A stretch of DNA of 64,000 nucleotides from Oscillospiraceae bacterium (GTDB lineage: Bacteria > Bacillota_A > Clostridia > Oscillospirales > Oscillospiraceae): assembly GCA_017459865.1 (NCBI GenBank), contig JAFUCD010000004.1, positions 1 to 64,000 of the forward strand, in the 5' to 3' direction. Shown in pieces: positions 23,989-33,473 of this stretch. Numbering within the stretch: the first letter of the stretch is position 1; each line of letters starts with the position of its first letter. Below the pieces are notes generated by a model. The model was not told where the DNA came from, made no database searches, and saw nothing but the letters and a program-made list of their open reading frames with translations. Position numbers and translations under genes: made by a program.

Positions 23989-24930
23989 CTATTCTACACC
24001 GCAGGCGGCGAGATATTCGGTCGAATCCCGTCGCGCCGCCGCCAAGTCCGGCGTTTTTTGAAAGCGAATCCAATGCTGCTCGCCCCGGCGCAGCCAGGTG
24101 AGCTGGCGCTTGGCATAGCGGCGGCTTTCGCGGCGGATCTCCTCGGCGGCCTCGTCGAGCGTACACGCGCCGTCGAGCGCGCGCACGACCTCCTTATAGC
24201 CGATGGCCTGCATGGCGGTGCAGCCGCGCGGCACACCGGAGGCGAGCAGCGCGCGCACCTCGTCCACAAGTCCCTGCTCCAGCATTTGGTCCACGCGGCG
24301 GTCGATGCGCGCATAGAGATCGGCGCGGTCTGCATAGTCCAGCGCGAGACGCACCGCCTCATACCGCGGCGGGAGGGCGCGGGTCTCGGCGTCGTGCTGG
24401 GTGATGGTCCTGCCCGTGAGGATATAGACCTCCAGCGCGCGGACGATGCGCTTTTTGTCGGCAGGATGGAGCTTTTCCGCGCGCTCCGGGTCGACCTTGC
24501 GCAGCTCGCCCAGAAGCCCGTTCGCGCCGATCTCGTCATAGCGCTCGCTGAGCTCGGTTCGCAGCGCGGGATCGACCGGCCCGCCGGCGAACGTCCGCCC
24601 GGAGAGCAGCGAGTCGATATAAAGCCCCGTGCCGCCCACGACGATGGGGAGCTTTCCGCGCGCGAGGATGTCGTCGACACAGCGCGACGCCTCCTCGACA
24701 TACCGCGCCACGGAATAATCCTCCTGCGGCTCCGCCACGTCGAGCATATAATGCGGGATACCGCGCATTTCTTCGGCAGTGGGCTTCGCCGTGCCGATGT
24801 CCATGCGGCGATAGATCTGCATGGAATCCGCCGAAACGACCTCGCCGCGGAGCCGCTCGGCGAGCAGCACGCCCAGCGCCGTTTTGCCCGACGCGGTGGG
24901 ACCTGAGAGCACAACCACCCTGGAAGCCAT
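23989..24930 (-). CDS. miaA: tRNA dimethylallyltransferase MiaA
   Basis: A 313-residue enzyme that adds the dimethylallyl group to A37 of tRNAs reading UNN codons; MiaB, encoded nearby, then methylthiolates it. The P-loop [11 protein letters not shown] (10-20), [18 protein letters not shown] and [13 protein letters not shown] are diagnostic. The ATG at 24930 follows AAGGAG. It is transcribed towards hfq and divergently from degV. Confidence 0.96.
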   Translation of the reverse strand: MASRVVVLSGPTASGKTALGVLLAERLRGEVVSADSMQIYRRMDIGTAKPTAEEMRGIPHYMLDVAEPQEDYSVARYVEEASRCVDDILARGKLPIVVGGTGLYIDSLLSGRTFAGGPVDPALRTELSERYDEIGANGLLGELRKVDPERAEKLHPADKKRIVRALEVYILTGRTITQHDAETRALPPRYEAVRLALDYADRADLYARIDRRVDQMLEQGLVDEVRALLASGVPRGCTAMQAIGYKEVVRALDGACTLDEAAEEIRRESRRYAKRQLTWLRRGEQHWIRFQKTPDLAAARRDSTEYLAACGVE

Positions 24931-25076
24931 AAAAAAACTCCTTTTTTCGTGAAAATACCACTATGCAAATTATTAAAAAAGTGTTAGAATCTTATTGCTT
25001 ATTAAAAATAGACATTCTGTCGAACAATCTGCCCCGCTTCGCGCTGATCCGCGATATTCTATTTGAGGTGATTATC

Positions 25077-25925
25077 TTGAACATCAAAATCTCCGCCGAC
25101 AGCACCTGCGATCTCTCGCCCGCGCTGATCGAGGCCTACAACATCGGCATCACGCCGCTGTACATCCTCACGGACGAGGAGACGCGGCGCGACGGCGTCG
25201 ACGTCAAGCCCGAGGATCTGTATCGCTACTTCCGTGAGAACGGCAAGCTCTGCCGCACCGCGGCGGTGAACGTGGCGGATTACATCGCGTTCTTCAAAGA
25301 GCAGCTTGAGACCTATGACGCCGTGATCCACTTCACGATCTCGAGCGACATGTCCGGCTGCTTCCAGAACGCCTGCATCGCCGCCGAGGACTTCCCCGGA
25401 AAGGTGTTCCCCGTGGACGCGCGCAACCTCTCCACCGGCATCGGTCATCTGGTGCTGGACGCCGCCGACATGGCGAAGGAGGGCAAGCTTTCCGCCGCCG
25501 AGATCGCGGACGTGCTGAACGAAAAGAAGGCGAAGCTGGACGTCAGCTTCGTGCTGGATACGCTGGAATTCCTGAAGGCGGGCGGGCGCTGCTCGGCGCT
25601 GGCGGCCTTCGGCGCGAACCTGCTGAGTCTGAAGCCCAGCATCGAGGTCAAGGACGGCACGATGGGCGTCGGCAAGAAATACCGCGGCAAGATCCTGGGT
25701 GCCTACAGGCAGTACATCACCGACCGGCTGAAGGGCCGCGACGACATCGACACCAAGCGCATCTTCATCACAGACTCCGGTCTCGACGAAAGCGTGCGGC
25801 AGGAGCTGCACGAGCTGGTGGCGTCGCTGCAGCCGTTCGAGGAGATCCTGCACACGCAGGCGGGCTGCACCGTCAGCCAGCACTGCGGTCCGGGCTGCAT
25901 GGGCATTTTGTACTATCACAAATAA
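25077..25925 (+). CDS. DegV-family fatty-acid-binding protein
   Basis: A 282-residue DegV protein, which binds fatty acids and serves as the FakB subunit of fatty-acid kinase in several Firmicutes. Signatures: ISADSTCDLSP at the start, TISSDMSGCFQNA, DARNLSTGIGHLV and the C-terminal CGPGCMGILYY. I choose the TTG at 25077 because GAGGTG lies 7 bases upstream and the family begins at this point; the ATG at 24963 would add 38 unrelated residues. It is monocistronic; no fakA lies beside it. Confidence 0.88.
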   Translation: MNIKISADSTCDLSPALIEAYNIGITPLYILTDEETRRDGVDVKPEDLYRYFRENGKLCRTAAVNVADYIAFFKEQLETYDAVIHFTISSDMSGCFQNACIAAEDFPGKVFPVDARNLSTGIGHLVLDAADMAKEGKLSAAEIADVLNEKKAKLDVSFVLDTLEFLKAGGRCSALAAFGANLLSLKPSIEVKDGTMGVGKKYRGKILGAYRQYITDRLKGRDDIDTKRIFITDSGLDESVRQELHELVASLQPFEEILHTQAGCTVSQHCGPGCMGILYYHK

Positions 25926-25933
25926 ATCGTTTT

Positions 25934-25972
25934 CAAAACCACCGGAGCGACGCTCCGGTGGTTTTGCTTTTT
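25934..25972 (+). terminator. Intrinsic terminator after degV
   Basis: CAAAACCACCGGAGC pairs perfectly with GCTCCGGTGGTTTTG around a 3-base loop, followed by CTTTTT. The convergent mutL stops right beside it. Confidence 0.9.
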
Positions 25973-27854
25973 AAACGATGCGCAGAAACTGCTTGTCCAG
26001 CTCCCTGCGCGTGAGGACGACGGCGACGGGTCTGCCGTGGGGGCAGTATTTGACCTGTCCGGAGACGACCGCGTCGGCGAGCTTCAGCAGCTCCTCCGGC
26101 TCGGTGTGCCAGCCGGCCTTGATGGCGGCCTTGCAGGAGACGGTCTTCAGGACCTCGTCGCGCATCGCGCGGGGGTCGAGTCTGCCGCCGTGGCGCAGGC
26201 TCTCGGCGATCTCCTCCAGCGCGGAGACCGCATCGGCGTCGTTGAGGAGCGTCGGCACCGCGCGGATGAGGAAGCTGTCGCCCGCGAGGGGATCGAGCGC
26301 GAAGCCCATCTCCTCGATGAGCGCCGCGTTGTCGCGCAGCGCCTCCGCGGCAGCGCCACCCGGAGAAAACGGGATCGGCGCGAGCAGCGTCTGGCTCATG
26401 AGCGGCTCGGTGCGCGCCTGCAGGCGGTCAAAGTTGATGCGCTCGTGCGCGGCGTGCTTGTCGATGAGCAGCAGCCGCTCGCCCTTTTCCACCAGGATAT
26501 AGGTGTTCATGATCTCGCCGACGAAGCGCGCGGGCGCCTCCGGCGCGGCGGCGCTCTCGTGCTCCGGGAACTGCTCCAGCGCGGTCTGCACCGGCGCTGG
26601 CTCCGGCGTTTTCGGCTCCGGCTGCGGCGCGGGCGGGACGGGGACGAAGGTCTCGACGCGCGACGGGATCGGTCTTGCGGCGGGCCGCGGCGCCGGGCGC
26701 ACAGCAGGCGCGACAAAGGTCGGCTGCGGCGACGGCGCGGGCGCGGCGCTGCTTTTGAGCGTCCGGCGGTCGTTTCCCGCGGCAGCGGTCGCGTCATAGG
26801 CGACCGGCGCGGCGGGGGCCGTGACCTTTTGCGTGCTTTTGCTCAAAACCACCTCGGCGGTCTCGCGCTCACGCTCCAGCGCGGAACGCGCGGCATAGTG
26901 CACGGCGTCGAACACGGTCTTCTCCTGCGTGAACTTGACCTCGGTCTTCGCGGGATGGACGTTCACGTCCACCGCCGCGTTCGAGAGCGTGATGTAGAGC
27001 ACGCACGCGGGAAAGCGCCCCGTGAGCAGCGTGTTGCGGTAGGCCTGCTCCAGCGCCGCCTGCAGCGCGGCGGAGCGGATCGCGCGGCCGTTGCAGAAGA
27101 AATACTGCTGGGCGCGATTGCCGCGGCCGTAGCCGGGCGAGGAGATGAAGCCCTCGACCTTCACGCCGTCCTGCTCGCCGGAGCAGGCGCGCAGCGTCTT
27201 CGCCGCGTCGCGCCCCAGCAGGGCATAGACGCAGCTTTCGATGCGGCTGTCGCCGGGGGAGAAAAACTGCTCCTCCCCGTCGCGCAGGCACCGCACGCTG
27301 ACCTCGGGTCTGCCGAGCGCGCAGCGAAACGCCGCCGCGACGCACGCGCTGCCTTCGGCGCGGTCGGACTTCATGAATTTCAGGCGCGCGGGCGTGTTAT
27401 AAAACAGATCCCGCACAACCATCGTCGTGCCCTCGGGACAGCCGGTCTCATACATGGACTGGATCTCGCCCGCCTCCAGCACGACGCGCACGCCGGACGC
27501 CGCGCCGCGCGCGCGGGTCGTGAGCTCGATGCGCGACACGGCGGAGATCGCCGCGAGCGCCTCGCCGCGAAAGCCCATCGTGCCGATGGCCTCCAGCCCG
27601 CGCGCATCGCGCAGCTTGCTCGTCGCGTGGCGCAGAAAGGCGATGCCCGCGTCCTCGGGCGTCATGCCGCAGCCGTCGTCCGTGACGCGCAGATAGGTCA
27701 TGCCGCCGCCGCGGATCTCCACGGTGACGGTGCGTGCGCCGGCGTCGAAGGCGTTTTCCACAAGCTCCTTCACGACCGAGGCCGGACGCTCCACGACTTC
27801 GCCCGCCGCGATCAGATCGGCAAGGTGGGGCGGGAGAATATGAATATCAGGCAT
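25971..27854 (-). CDS. mutL: DNA mismatch repair protein MutL (endonuclease type)
   Basis: A 627-residue protein. The N-terminal GHKL ATPase has ENAFDAG, DDGCGM and GFRGEALAAI; a Pro/Ala-rich linker covers about 335-440; the C-terminal dimerisation/endonuclease domain has LLIDKHAAHERI, SCKAAIKAG and CPHGRP, the metal-site motifs of nicking MutL proteins. The usual DQHA-x2-E motif reads DKHA-x2-E here, a conservative change outside the expected metal ligands. MutL couples MutS mismatch recognition to strand removal. It is divergent from miaB-mutS. Confidence 0.96.
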   Translation of the reverse strand: MPDIHILPPHLADLIAAGEVVERPASVVKELVENAFDAGARTVTVEIRGGGMTYLRVTDDGCGMTPEDAGIAFLRHATSKLRDARGLEAIGTMGFRGEALAAISAVSRIELTTRARGAASGVRVVLEAGEIQSMYETGCPEGTTMVVRDLFYNTPARLKFMKSDRAEGSACVAAAFRCALGRPEVSVRCLRDGEEQFFSPGDSRIESCVYALLGRDAAKTLRACSGEQDGVKVEGFISSPGYGRGNRAQQYFFCNGRAIRSAALQAALEQAYRNTLLTGRFPACVLYITLSNAAVDVNVHPAKTEVKFTQEKTVFDAVHYAARSALERERETAEVVLSKSTQKVTAPAAPVAYDATAAAGNDRRTLKSSAAPAPSPQPTFVAPAVRPAPRPAARPIPSRVETFVPVPPAPQPEPKTPEPAPVQTALEQFPEHESAAAPEAPARFVGEIMNTYILVEKGERLLLIDKHAAHERINFDRLQARTEPLMSQTLLAPIPFSPGGAAAEALRDNAALIEEMGFALDPLAGDSFLIRAVPTLLNDADAVSALEEIAESLRHGGRLDPRAMRDEVLKTVSCKAAIKAGWHTEPEELLKLADAVVSGQVKYCPHGRPVAVVLTRRELDKQFLRIV

Positions 27855-27900
27855 AAAACTCTCAACTCCTTTGAGATGGATTTATTATATATGATATCCA

Positions 27901-27929
27901 TTGAAATTTCCACCGCAAAATGTTAAACT
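27901..27929 (+). promoter_or_regulatory. Promoter of the miaB-mutS-CPBP operon
   Basis: TTGAAA (27901-27906) and TAAACT (27924-27929) are 17 bases apart, 40 bases before the miaB ATG. On the other strand a TATAAT lies just upstream of mutL in the same gap. Confidence 0.7.
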
Positions 27930-27968
27930 ATCCTGTACGACTATCTTCACTTTTAAGGATTTGAAACT

Positions 27969-29387
27969 ATGGCTTACAAACGAACCGAGATCGCACCCGA
28001 TCAGATCGCGCGGCAGCGGGACATCTGCGCGCAGGTGCGCGAGACGTATTTATCGCGCGGCATCCGTCCGCTCGCGATGGTGGACACCTTCGGCTGCCAG
28101 CAGAACGAGGCCGACAGCGAAAAGCTGCGCGGTTATCTCGCGGACATGGGCTTTGATTTTACCGACGACAGCGCGAAGGCGGACTTCGTGATCCTGAACA
28201 CCTGCGCCGTGCGCGAGCACGCCGAGCAGCGCGTGTTCGGCAACGTCGGCGCGCTGAACCACACCAAGGCCGCGAACCCCGACCAGATCATCGCCGTGTG
28301 CGGCTGCATGGTGCAGCAAAAGCACATCGCCGAGAAGCTGAAAAACTCCTACCGCATCGTCGATCTCGTCTTCGGGCCGCACGAGCTGTGGCGGTTCCCG
28401 GAGCTGTACCGAAACGTGCTGGCGAACCGCCGCCGCATCTTCGCCGTCGACCCGGCGGACGGCGCGGTCGCGGAGGGCATCCCCCTCAGGCGCGATAAGG
28501 GCGTGAAGGCGTGGCTGTCGATCATGTACGGATGCAACAACTTCTGCACCTACTGCATCGTGCCCTATGTGCGCGGACGCGAGCGCTCGAGAAGGCCGGA
28601 GGACGTCGTCGCGGAGGCGAAGGCGCTGATCGCCGCGGGCTACAAGGACATCACGCTGCTGGGGCAGAACGTGAACTCCTACGGCAAGGATCTCGCCGAG
28701 CCGGTGGACTTTGCCGATCTGCTGCGCATGGTGGCGGAGCTGGAGGGCGACTTCGTGCTGCGCTTTATGACCAGCCACCCGAAGGACGCGACGGAAAAGC
28801 TCTTCCGCACGATGGCGGAGTGCGAAAAGTGCGCGCACCATCTGCACCTTCCCGTGCAGTCCGGCAACGACCGCGTGCTGAAGGCGATGAACCGCAGCTA
28901 CACGCGCGAAAAATATCTCGCCGAGGTCGCGCTCGCGCGGCAGTACATGCCGGATCTCGTCCTCACGACGGACATCATCGTCGGCTTCCCCGGCGAGACG
29001 GACGCGGAATTCAACGACACGCTCACGCTCGTGGATGAGGTGCGCTACGACGCGATGTTCACGTTCATCTATTCCAAGCGCGTCGGCACCCCGGCGGCCT
29101 CGATGCCCGATCCCTACACACGCGCGGAAAAGCAGGTGCATTTCGATCAGCTCGTGGAGCACGCCAACGCGATCTCCGCCGAAAAACACGCCGCCTACGA
29201 GGGCACGCGCCAGCGCGTGCTGATAGACGGCGCGGACGGGCGCGGCGAGTGGAATCTCACCTCCCGCACCAAGGGCGGCAGACTTGTCCACCTCAAGGGC
29301 GATGAAAGCCTGATCGGGCAATTCGCGAACGTCGACATCACCGGCAGCAACACCTGGTCTCTTTACGGAGAGATCGTTTCTGAGTAA
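27969..29387 (+). CDS. miaB: tRNA-2-methylthio-N6-dimethylallyladenosine synthase MiaB
   Basis: A 472-residue radical-SAM methylthiotransferase. The N-terminal domain carries the auxiliary-cluster cysteines (Cys43, Cys79, Cys113); the radical-SAM motif is GCNNFCTYC with Cys189, Cys193 and Cys196; a TRAM domain ends the protein (about 405-470). It completes the A37 modification begun by MiaA. It is the first gene of an operon with mutS and a CPBP protease. Confidence 0.96.
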   Translation: MAYKRTEIAPDQIARQRDICAQVRETYLSRGIRPLAMVDTFGCQQNEADSEKLRGYLADMGFDFTDDSAKADFVILNTCAVREHAEQRVFGNVGALNHTKAANPDQIIAVCGCMVQQKHIAEKLKNSYRIVDLVFGPHELWRFPELYRNVLANRRRIFAVDPADGAVAEGIPLRRDKGVKAWLSIMYGCNNFCTYCIVPYVRGRERSRRPEDVVAEAKALIAAGYKDITLLGQNVNSYGKDLAEPVDFADLLRMVAELEGDFVLRFMTSHPKDATEKLFRTMAECEKCAHHLHLPVQSGNDRVLKAMNRSYTREKYLAEVALARQYMPDLVLTTDIIVGFPGETDAEFNDTLTLVDEVRYDAMFTFIYSKRVGTPAASMPDPYTRAEKQVHFDQLVEHANAISAEKHAAYEGTRQRVLIDGADGRGEWNLTSRTKGGRLVHLKGDESLIGQFANVDITGSNTWSLYGEIVSE

Positions 29388-29407
29388 AGAAAAAAGGAGA
29401 CACGGTC

Positions 29408-32005
29408 ATGGCGGAACTGACCCCCATGAAAAAGCAATACAACGCGATCAAGGCGCAGCATCCGGACTGCCTGCTGTTCTTCCGGCTGGGCGATTTCTAT
29501 GAGATGTTCGACGGCGACGCGCGCGTGGCCTCGAAGGAGCTGGAGCTCACGCTCACGACGCGCGACCGCGCCGTGGAAAATCCCGAGGAGCGCACGCCGA
29601 TGTGCGGCGTGCCGTTCCACGCGGCGGAGACCTACATCGCGCGCCTCATTCAGAAGGGCTATAAGGTCGCGATCTGCGAGCAGATGGAGGACCCCGCGAC
29701 GGCGAAGGGGCTGGTCAAACGCGACGTGATCCGCGTGATCACGCCCGGCACGGTTACGGACGCCTCGATGCTCGAGGAGGGCAAGCCGAACTATCTCGCC
29801 GCCGTGACGCTCACGCCGCAGCTCGGCGCGGTCGCCTTCTGCGACATTTCGACGGGCGAATTCTTCGCCGCCGACTTCCGCGAAAGCCCCGTGGAGCACA
29901 TCTTAAACGAGCTCAGCCGCTTTGCGCCGCGCGAGGCCGTGCTGAACGCGGGCGCGGCAGAAAACGCCGACATCGTCCGCTTTCTGCGCGAGCGGCTCGG
30001 CGCGCTGACCGAGACCGGCGACGACCGCTTTGACTACATGGGCGCGGCGGTGCGGCTGTGCAGCCAGTTCGGCGCCGAGGACGTGGACGCGCTGGCGTTC
30101 GGCGACCACCCGGGCGCGGTGTGCGCCGCGGGCGCGCTGCTGCACTATATCTCCGAGACGCAGCGCTGCGAGCTCGGCTATCTGCGCCGCCCGGAGCTCT
30201 ACGGCGACCAGCGCTACATGGAGCTCGACGACACGACGCGCCGCAATCTGGAGCTCACCGAGACGCTGCGCAGCGGCGAAAAGCGCGGCAGCCTCCTCTG
30301 GGTGCTCGACAAAACGAAGACCCCCATGGGCGGCAGGCTCCTGCGCGCGTGGGTGGAGCGCCCGCTTCTGAGCCCCGTGCAGATCAAAAAGCGACAGGGC
30401 GCGGTGCGCGAGCTTGCGTCCGACAGCGTGCTCCGCGCGGAGCTGATGCTCTCGCTGCGGGAGATCGGCGACATCCAGCGGCTGATCGGCAGGGCGGTGT
30501 ACGGCTCTGCCAACGCGCGGGATCTGGCAGCGCTCGGCGCCTGCACGGCGCGGCTGCCGGAGCTGGGAGAGAAGCTCAAAAACGTGCAGAGCCCGGCGCT
30601 GCGCGCGATCGCGGGGCTCGATACGCTCGAGGACGTGACGGCGCGCATCCGGCGCGCGATCTGCGACGAGCCGCCGATCTCCCTGCGCGAGGGCGGCATC
30701 CTGCGCGAGGGGTACTCCGAGCAGGTCGACCATCTCAGACGCGTGCGCGACAACGGCGCGCAGATGATCGCGGAGCTGGAGCAGCGCGAGCGCGAGGCCA
30801 CCGGCGTCAAGAAGCTGAAGGTCGGCTACAACCGTGTGTTCGGCTATTATCTCGATGTGCCGAACAGCGCGAAGGCGGAGCTGCCGGACTACTACATCCG
30901 CAAGCAGACGCTCGTCTCGAGCGAGCGCTATTTCACCCCCGAATTAAAAGAGCTGGAGAGCACGCTCACGAACGCGCGCGAGCAGATCAACCAGCTGGAA
31001 TATGAATTCTTCGTCGAGGTGCGCGATCTCGTGGCGCAGGAGGTCGAGCGCGTACAGCGCGCCGCGGACGCCGTGGCGGAGCTGGACGTGTTCTGCGCGC
31101 TCGCCGAGGTCGCCGCGCGCAACCAGTACGTCTGCCCCGAGGTGGACCTGAGCCGCACGCTCGACATCCGCGAGGGGCGGCATCCCGTCGTGGAGCAGGC
31201 GCGGCGCGACGAGCTCTTCGTGCCGAACGACACGTTCTTAAACGCCACGACCGACCGCGTCGCCATCATCACGGGCCCGAACAGGGCGGGCAAGAGCACC
31301 TACATGCGCCAGACGGCGCTGATCGTGCTCATGGCGCAGATGGGCTCCTTCGTGCCGGCGCAGAGCGCCGTGATCGGCGTCATCGACCGCGTGTTCACGC
31401 GCATCGGCGCCTCGGACGACCTCTCCGCCGGGCAGAGCACCTTCATGGTCGAGATGCAGGAGACCGCCGCCATCCTGCAGCAGGCGACGAACCAGAGTCT
31501 GCTGATCCTGGACGAGATCGGCCGCGGCACCTCCACCTATGACGGCATGGCGATCGCCCGCGCGGTGCTGGAATACTGCGCGGACGCCAAAAAGCTCGGC
31601 GCAAAGACGATGTTCGCCACGCACTACCACGAGCTGACCGCGCTGGAGCAGGCGCTCGAGGGCGTGCGCAACTACAACATCACGGCCAAAAAGCAGGGCG
31701 GGGATCTCATCTTCCTGCGCAAGATCGTGCGCGGCGCGGCGGACGACAGCTACGGCATCGAGGTCGCGAAGCTCGCGGGGCTGCCGGAGACCGTGATCCG
31801 CTGTGCGAAAAAACACCTCCGCAAGCTGGAGGCCGCCGCGCCCGCGCCGCAGATCGACGCGCTTCCGACGGACGACCAGATCTCGCTCGTGGACGTCGGC
31901 GCGGACAAGGTCGCCGAGCGGCTGCGGAATCTGGATCTCAACACCCTCACGCCCATCGAGGCGATGAATCTGCTCGCGGAGCTGCAGAAAATCGCGAACG
32001 CATAA
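29408..32005 (+). CDS. mutS: DNA mismatch recognition protein MutS
   Basis: An 865-residue MutS1. The mismatch-contact motif FYE (Phe30-x-Glu32) in FFRLGDFYEMF is intact. The C-terminal ABC ATPase has a Walker A GPNRAGKST (usually GPNMAGKST), a Walker B LLILDEIGRGTST and the following MAIARAVLEY helix. MutS scans for mismatches and signals to MutL. It lies 20 bases after miaB and 11 bases before the CPBP gene. Confidence 0.97.
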   Translation: MAELTPMKKQYNAIKAQHPDCLLFFRLGDFYEMFDGDARVASKELELTLTTRDRAVENPEERTPMCGVPFHAAETYIARLIQKGYKVAICEQMEDPATAKGLVKRDVIRVITPGTVTDASMLEEGKPNYLAAVTLTPQLGAVAFCDISTGEFFAADFRESPVEHILNELSRFAPREAVLNAGAAENADIVRFLRERLGALTETGDDRFDYMGAAVRLCSQFGAEDVDALAFGDHPGAVCAAGALLHYISETQRCELGYLRRPELYGDQRYMELDDTTRRNLELTETLRSGEKRGSLLWVLDKTKTPMGGRLLRAWVERPLLSPVQIKKRQGAVRELASDSVLRAELMLSLREIGDIQRLIGRAVYGSANARDLAALGACTARLPELGEKLKNVQSPALRAIAGLDTLEDVTARIRRAICDEPPISLREGGILREGYSEQVDHLRRVRDNGAQMIAELEQREREATGVKKLKVGYNRVFGYYLDVPNSAKAELPDYYIRKQTLVSSERYFTPELKELESTLTNAREQINQLEYEFFVEVRDLVAQEVERVQRAADAVAELDVFCALAEVAARNQYVCPEVDLSRTLDIREGRHPVVEQARRDELFVPNDTFLNATTDRVAIITGPNRAGKSTYMRQTALIVLMAQMGSFVPAQSAVIGVIDRVFTRIGASDDLSAGQSTFMVEMQETAAILQQATNQSLLILDEIGRGTSTYDGMAIARAVLEYCADAKKLGAKTMFATHYHELTALEQALEGVRNYNITAKKQGGDLIFLRKIVRGAADDSYGIEVAKLAGLPETVIRCAKKHLRKLEAAAPAPQIDALPTDDQISLVDVGADKVAERLRNLDLNTLTPIEAMNLLAELQKIANA

Positions 32006-32016
32006 AGGAGCTTTCC

Positions 32017-32772
32017 ATGGATCAACAAAACAACAATCAAACGCCCGGCGCGCAGCCGCCTCCCGCGCCGAAGCCGCGCGGAGAATTTCAGAATCTCATG
32101 ACCCGCGGCGAGAAGATCGCGGGCTGGATCTATCTGCCGGTGCACGTGCTGCTGCTGCCGCTGCTGCTGTCCTCGATCTTCTATGCGCTCTCGGGCGGAA
32201 GCGAGCTGCCGGACGGCGTGACGCTCAACGTCTGGTACTATCTGATCGGGCTGATCGTGCTGCTCGCGCTGCAGTTTCGGTTTTTCCGCGAAAGCTATCA
32301 CGTCCTCGTGCGCGATCTGCGCCGGGCGCTGCTGACGATGGTGATCGGCTACGGCATCCTAGTCGTGTGCAACGTCGCGCTGAATCTCATTGTCCAGATC
32401 TTCGGCAGTCTGCCCGGCTCGCCGAACGACGACGCCGTGGAGAGTCTGGCGCAGATCGACAACCGCCGCATGGCGGCGATCGGCGTCATCATGGCGCCGA
32501 TCGTGGAGGAGGCGCTGTTTCGCGGCATGATCTTCGGTTCGATACGCCCGAAAAGCCGCGTCGCGGCCTATGTCGTCTCGATCGTGCTGTTTTCGATCTA
32601 CCACGTCTGGCAGTACGCCGTCGCGGATCTGTCGCTGCTGCCGCTCGTGAGCGCCGTGGCGTATGTGCCGATCTCGTTCGTGCTCGCGTTTTGCTACGAC
32701 CGCACGAACTCGATCTGGACGCCGATCTTTTTCCACATGTTCTATAACGCGCTGGCGCTCTCGCTGCGCTAG
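32017..32772 (+). CDS. CPBP-family intramembrane glutamic endopeptidase
   Basis: A 251-residue membrane protein of the CPBP/Rce1 family (Abi). After a Pro-rich cytosolic N-terminus (1-30) come several hydrophobic segments. The catalytic motifs are present: Glu164-Glu165 with Arg169 in PIVEEALFRG, His196 in FSIYHVWQY, and His240-x3-Asn244 in FFHMFYNAL. Such proteases act on prenylated or small membrane proteins; in bacteria many relate to bacteriocin self-immunity. It is the third gene after mutS, with no bacteriocin gene visible. Confidence 0.88.
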   Translation: MDQQNNNQTPGAQPPPAPKPRGEFQNLMTRGEKIAGWIYLPVHVLLLPLLLSSIFYALSGGSELPDGVTLNVWYYLIGLIVLLALQFRFFRESYHVLVRDLRRALLTMVIGYGILVVCNVALNLIVQIFGSLPGSPNDDAVESLAQIDNRRMAAIGVIMAPIVEEALFRGMIFGSIRPKSRVAAYVVSIVLFSIYHVWQYAVADLSLLPLVSAVAYVPISFVLAFCYDRTNSIWTPIFFHMFYNALALSLR

Positions 32773-32788
32773 ACGGGGCAAGTTTTGC

Positions 32789-32818
32789 TTTACAAACACC
32801 CCCGCGCTATGGTACACT
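32789..32818 (+). promoter_or_regulatory. Promoter of the rubrerythrin gene
   Basis: TTTACA (32789-32794) and TACACT (32813-32818) are 18 bases apart. No clear PerR box is seen. Confidence 0.6.
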
Positions 32819-32870
32819 TCAAGCACACAGGTGTTGAATAACACAGTTTTACTACAGGAGGTACACACAC

Positions 32871-33437
32871 ATGAAAAAGTGGGTTTGCAGCGTTTGCGGT
32901 TACGTCCACGAGGGCGACACGCCGCCTGAGTTCTGCCCGGTATGTAAGGTCCCCGCTTCCAAGTTCGTGGAGCAGGCGGGCGAGATGAGCTGGGCTGCCG
33001 AGCATGTCGTCGGCGTCGGCAAGGTCTTCGGCGCGGACGTCCCCGCCGAGGTCCAGGAAGAGATCATTGCGGGTCTGCGCTCCAACTTCGAGGGCGAGTG
33101 CTCCGAGGTCGGCATGTATCTGGCCATGGGCCGCGTCGCCGCGCGCGAGGGCTATCCCGAGATCGCCCTCTACTGGGAGAAGGCCGCTCTGGAGGAGGCC
33201 GAGCACGCCGCGAAGTTCGCCGAGCTCCTCGGTGAGGTCCTCACCGACAGCACCAAGAAGAATCTGCAGATGCGCGTCGACGCCGAGTGCGGCGCGACCC
33301 AGGGCAAGACCGATCTTGCCAAGCTCTGCAAGAAGTACAACCTCGACGCCCTGCACGACACCATCCACGAGATGGCGCGCGACGAGGCGAGACACGGCAA
33401 GGCCTTCAAGGGCCTGCTGGAGCGTTACTTTGGCTGA
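32871..33437 (+). CDS. Reverse rubrerythrin
   Basis: A 188-residue protein with the rubredoxin-like domain first (Cys6-x2-Cys9 and Cys23-x2-Cys26) and the di-iron ferritin-like domain after it (about 60-188), the order of clostridial reverse rubrerythrins. The diiron ligands lie in [26 protein letters not shown] and DEARHGKAF. These proteins reduce hydrogen peroxide and oxygen with electrons from NADH through rubredoxin. GGAGGT precedes the ATG. Downstream lie a foreign-looking gene, a remnant of a rubrerythrin 3-prime end and a rubredoxin. Confidence 0.93.
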   Translation: MKKWVCSVCGYVHEGDTPPEFCPVCKVPASKFVEQAGEMSWAAEHVVGVGKVFGADVPAEVQEEIIAGLRSNFEGECSEVGMYLAMGRVAAREGYPEIALYWEKAALEEAEHAAKFAELLGEVLTDSTKKNLQMRVDAECGATQGKTDLAKLCKKYNLDALHDTIHEMARDEARHGKAFKGLLERYFG

Positions 33438-33473
33438 GCGACATAAGCGGCGTATTCGAAAGGATCGTTGCTT

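Noticed and set aside
24963..25076. Longer DegV starting at the ATG at 24963
   Set aside because: The extra 38 residues are AT-rich and unlike DegV; the TTG at 25077 has a good ribosome site and fits the family start.
32819..32870. PerR box before the rubrerythrin gene
   Set aside because: No convincing TTATAAT-x-ATTATAA-type palindrome is present in the leader.
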